From contig CAMJPQ010000017.1 in assembly GCA_946407745.1 (NCBI GenBank), forward strand, positions 1 to 53,504: a stretch of 53,504 nt of DNA, written 5' to 3'. Positions 47,831 to 53,504 of this stretch are shown one piece after another. A program made the position numbers and the translations under genes. Position 1 is the first letter of the stretch, and each line of letters starts with the position of its first letter. The DNA is from an uncultured Clostridia bacterium (lineage in GTDB: Bacteria; Bacillota; Clostridia; Christensenellales; Aristaeellaceae). Under the pieces are notes generated by a model. That model worked only from the letters and a program-made list of their open reading frames with translations. It did not search any database and was not told the origin of the DNA.

Positions 47831-49227
47831 GCGTCCTTCCTCCTCAGCCACGCGTCCGCTTCCCGCGCCGCGGCCCGCCCGTCCGCCAGCGCCCGCACCA
47901 CCAGGGACTGGCCGGTGCGCATGTCGCCTGCAGAGAAAATCTTGCCCATCAGGCGGTGCGTCCCGTCCTCCGGCAGAAGCCGTCCCTGTGCGTCGGCGGT
48001 CAGGCCGAAGGCGCTCAGCATCCGCTCCTCACAGCCGACGAAGCCCGCGGCGATGAGAAGCAGCTCACAGGGCAGGGTCCGCTCCGTTCCGGGGATCGGC
48101 CGGTGCTGCGCATCCAGACGCACCGTGACCGCGCCGGTCAGGTACCCCTGCCCATCAGTGAGGAGTTCCCTGACCGTGGTTTCATACACCCGGGGATCCG
48201 CCCCCTGCACCGCCAGGGCCTCCAGCTGGCCGTAGTCCGTGCGGAGGACGCGGGGCCATTCGGGCCAGGGATTTCCCGCCGTGCGCGCGGCCGGCGGGGC
48301 CGGCATCATCTCCAGCTGGGTCACCGAGGCGCAGCCCTGCCGCAGGGTGGTGCCCACACAGTCGTTGCCCGTGTCGCCGCCGCCCACCACGACGACATGC
48401 TTTCCCTTTGCGCTGGCCACGGGCTCCGCGCCGGAGAGCACCGCCCGGGTGGCCTCCGTCAGATAATCCACGGCGAAGCAGACGCCCTGCGCGTCCATGC
48501 CTTCCACTCGGAGGGAGCGGGGCTTCCGGGCGCCGCCGCAGAGGATCACGGCGTCAAATTCATCCAATTCCCCGGGATCGGCTTCCGTGTTCAGCAGGAA
48601 GGAGATGCCCTCCGCTTCCATCAGCCGGATGCGCCGGGCCACGATCTCCTTGGGCAGCTTCATGTTGGGAATGCCGTACATCAGCAGGCCGCCGGGGCGG
48701 TCCGCCCGCTCAATCACCGTGACGCTGTGGCCCAGCCGGTTCATCAGGTCCGCCGCTGCCAGGCCCGCGGGACCGCTGCCGATCACGGCGACGCGCCTGC
48801 TGCTGCGGGAAGCCGGGACGCGCGGCTGAATCCATCCCTCCGCAAAGCCCCTCTCAATCAGATACAGCTCGTTGTCCCGGTTGGTGACGCCCTCTTCCGC
48901 CAGGTTGCAGGCCTTCTCGCACAGGGCAGGGCACACCCGGCCGGTGAACTCCGGGAAGGGCGCGGTCTGCAGCAGGCGCTCCAGGGCCTCCCGCTCCTGC
49001 CCGCGGTACAGCAGGTCGTTCCACTCCGGGATCAGGTTGTGCAGTGGGCAGCCGAAGTCCGACTGGCAGAAGGGCACACCGCAGCCCATGCAGCGGGAAG
49101 CCTGGCAGCGGCGCTGCGCCTCCGGCTGGGGAATGTGCAGGTCGTCGAAGTCCAAGAGGCGTGCCTGTTCCGTGCGATAGGGGTTTTCCACCCTCGGGTA
49201 TTCCAGAAAACCTGTCGCCTTGCCCAT
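47827..49227 (-). CDS. gltD: Glutamate synthase small subunit
   Basis: A 466-residue flavoprotein: an N-terminal cysteine-rich domain with [20 protein letters not shown] and [11 protein letters not shown] for 4Fe-4S clusters, then an FAD/NADPH oxidoreductase with [20 protein letters not shown] and [15 protein letters not shown]. It supplies electrons to GltB. The start at 49227 has AGGAGGTG 7 nt upstream; the frame stays open further into gltB but without a start signal. It begins 2 nt after the gltB stop and overlaps pyrG by 4 nt. Confidence 0.97.
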   Translation of the reverse strand: MGKATGFLEYPRVENPYRTEQARLLDFDDLHIPQPEAQRRCQASRCMGCGVPFCQSDFGCPLHNLIPEWNDLLYRGQEREALERLLQTAPFPEFTGRVCPALCEKACNLAEEGVTNRDNELYLIERGFAEGWIQPRVPASRSSRRVAVIGSGPAGLAAADLMNRLGHSVTVIERADRPGGLLMYGIPNMKLPKEIVARRIRLMEAEGISFLLNTEADPGELDEFDAVILCGGARKPRSLRVEGMDAQGVCFAVDYLTEATRAVLSGAEPVASAKGKHVVVVGGGDTGNDCVGTTLRQGCASVTQLEMMPAPPAARTAGNPWPEWPRVLRTDYGQLEALAVQGADPRVYETTVRELLTDGQGYLTGAVTVRLDAQHRPIPGTERTLPCELLLIAAGFVGCEERMLSAFGLTADAQGRLLPEDGTHRLMGKIFSAGDMRTGQSLVVRALADGRAAAREADAWLRRKDA

Positions 49228-49229
49228 GC

Positions 49230-53504
<4,275 letters not shown>

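Noticed and set aside
46274-48235. A 653-codon plus-strand frame opposite carA/pyrG
   Set aside because: Antisense to well-conserved enzymes; no recognisable domain or translation start.

Overview
The window looks like chromosomal DNA of an uncultured, GC-rich member of the Clostridia, probably from a gut or rumen community. The clues are strong AGGAGG ribosome-binding sites, AgrC/LytTR-type and LytS/YesN-type two-component systems, BspA-like leucine-rich-repeat surface proteins, a clostripain-family protease, S-box-like RNA control, DapF (meso-DAP peptidoglycan or lysine) and glycoside hydrolases for hemicellulose. I see no rRNA, tRNA, CRISPR array or intact mobile element. The taxonomic placement is inference.

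Layout. 1-6.4 kb: a TetR gene divergent from an EamA transporter, a sliver of a P-type ATPase, a secreted clostripain-like protease, an AgrC-like kinase/LytTR regulator pair, and a small secreted protein whose promoter carries LytTR-like direct repeats. 6.4-17.9 kb (all minus): a sugar-responsive block with a GH2 beta-mannosidase, an AraC-type response regulator, a sugar-binding lipoprotein, a LytS-type kinase, and then a YtfQRT-YjfF-like ABC importer. 18-26 kb: two large surface proteins (a BspA-type LRR protein and a beta-helix/LRR chimera), an acyltransferase and a membrane-anchored unknown. 26.4-33.9 kb: a TetR/DUF998 pair, then a MerR-type promoter driving SDR, aldo-keto reductase, MFS transporter and GH10 xylanase, convergent with a GH8 exo-oligoxylanase.

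33.9-41 kb is the most disturbed stretch. It holds a SAM-I-like riboswitch without a visible P4 helix in front of a 61-residue protein of unknown function, and a PhoP-like response regulator cut short at an IS30 transposase remnant. It also has an OhrR-like/glutathione peroxidase operon led by a 52-residue membrane peptide, a ferritin-like fragment with a winged-helix protein, a 5'-nucleotidase interrupted by an in-frame TAG, a 190-bp gap packed with small hairpins, an S9 peptidase and an acetyltransferase remnant.

41-53.5 kb is a tight minus-strand operon, gltB-gltD-pyrG-carA-carB, in which overlapping or nearly touching genes bring glutamate synthase, CTP synthase and carbamoyl-phosphate synthase under one transcript. 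The carB reading frame continues without a stop into a complete diaminopimelate epimerase domain, giving a CarB-DapF fusion whose epimerase half has Ala where the first catalytic Cys is expected. The strongest candidates for something undescribed are the CarB-DapF fusion and the riboswitch-61-aa gene unit.
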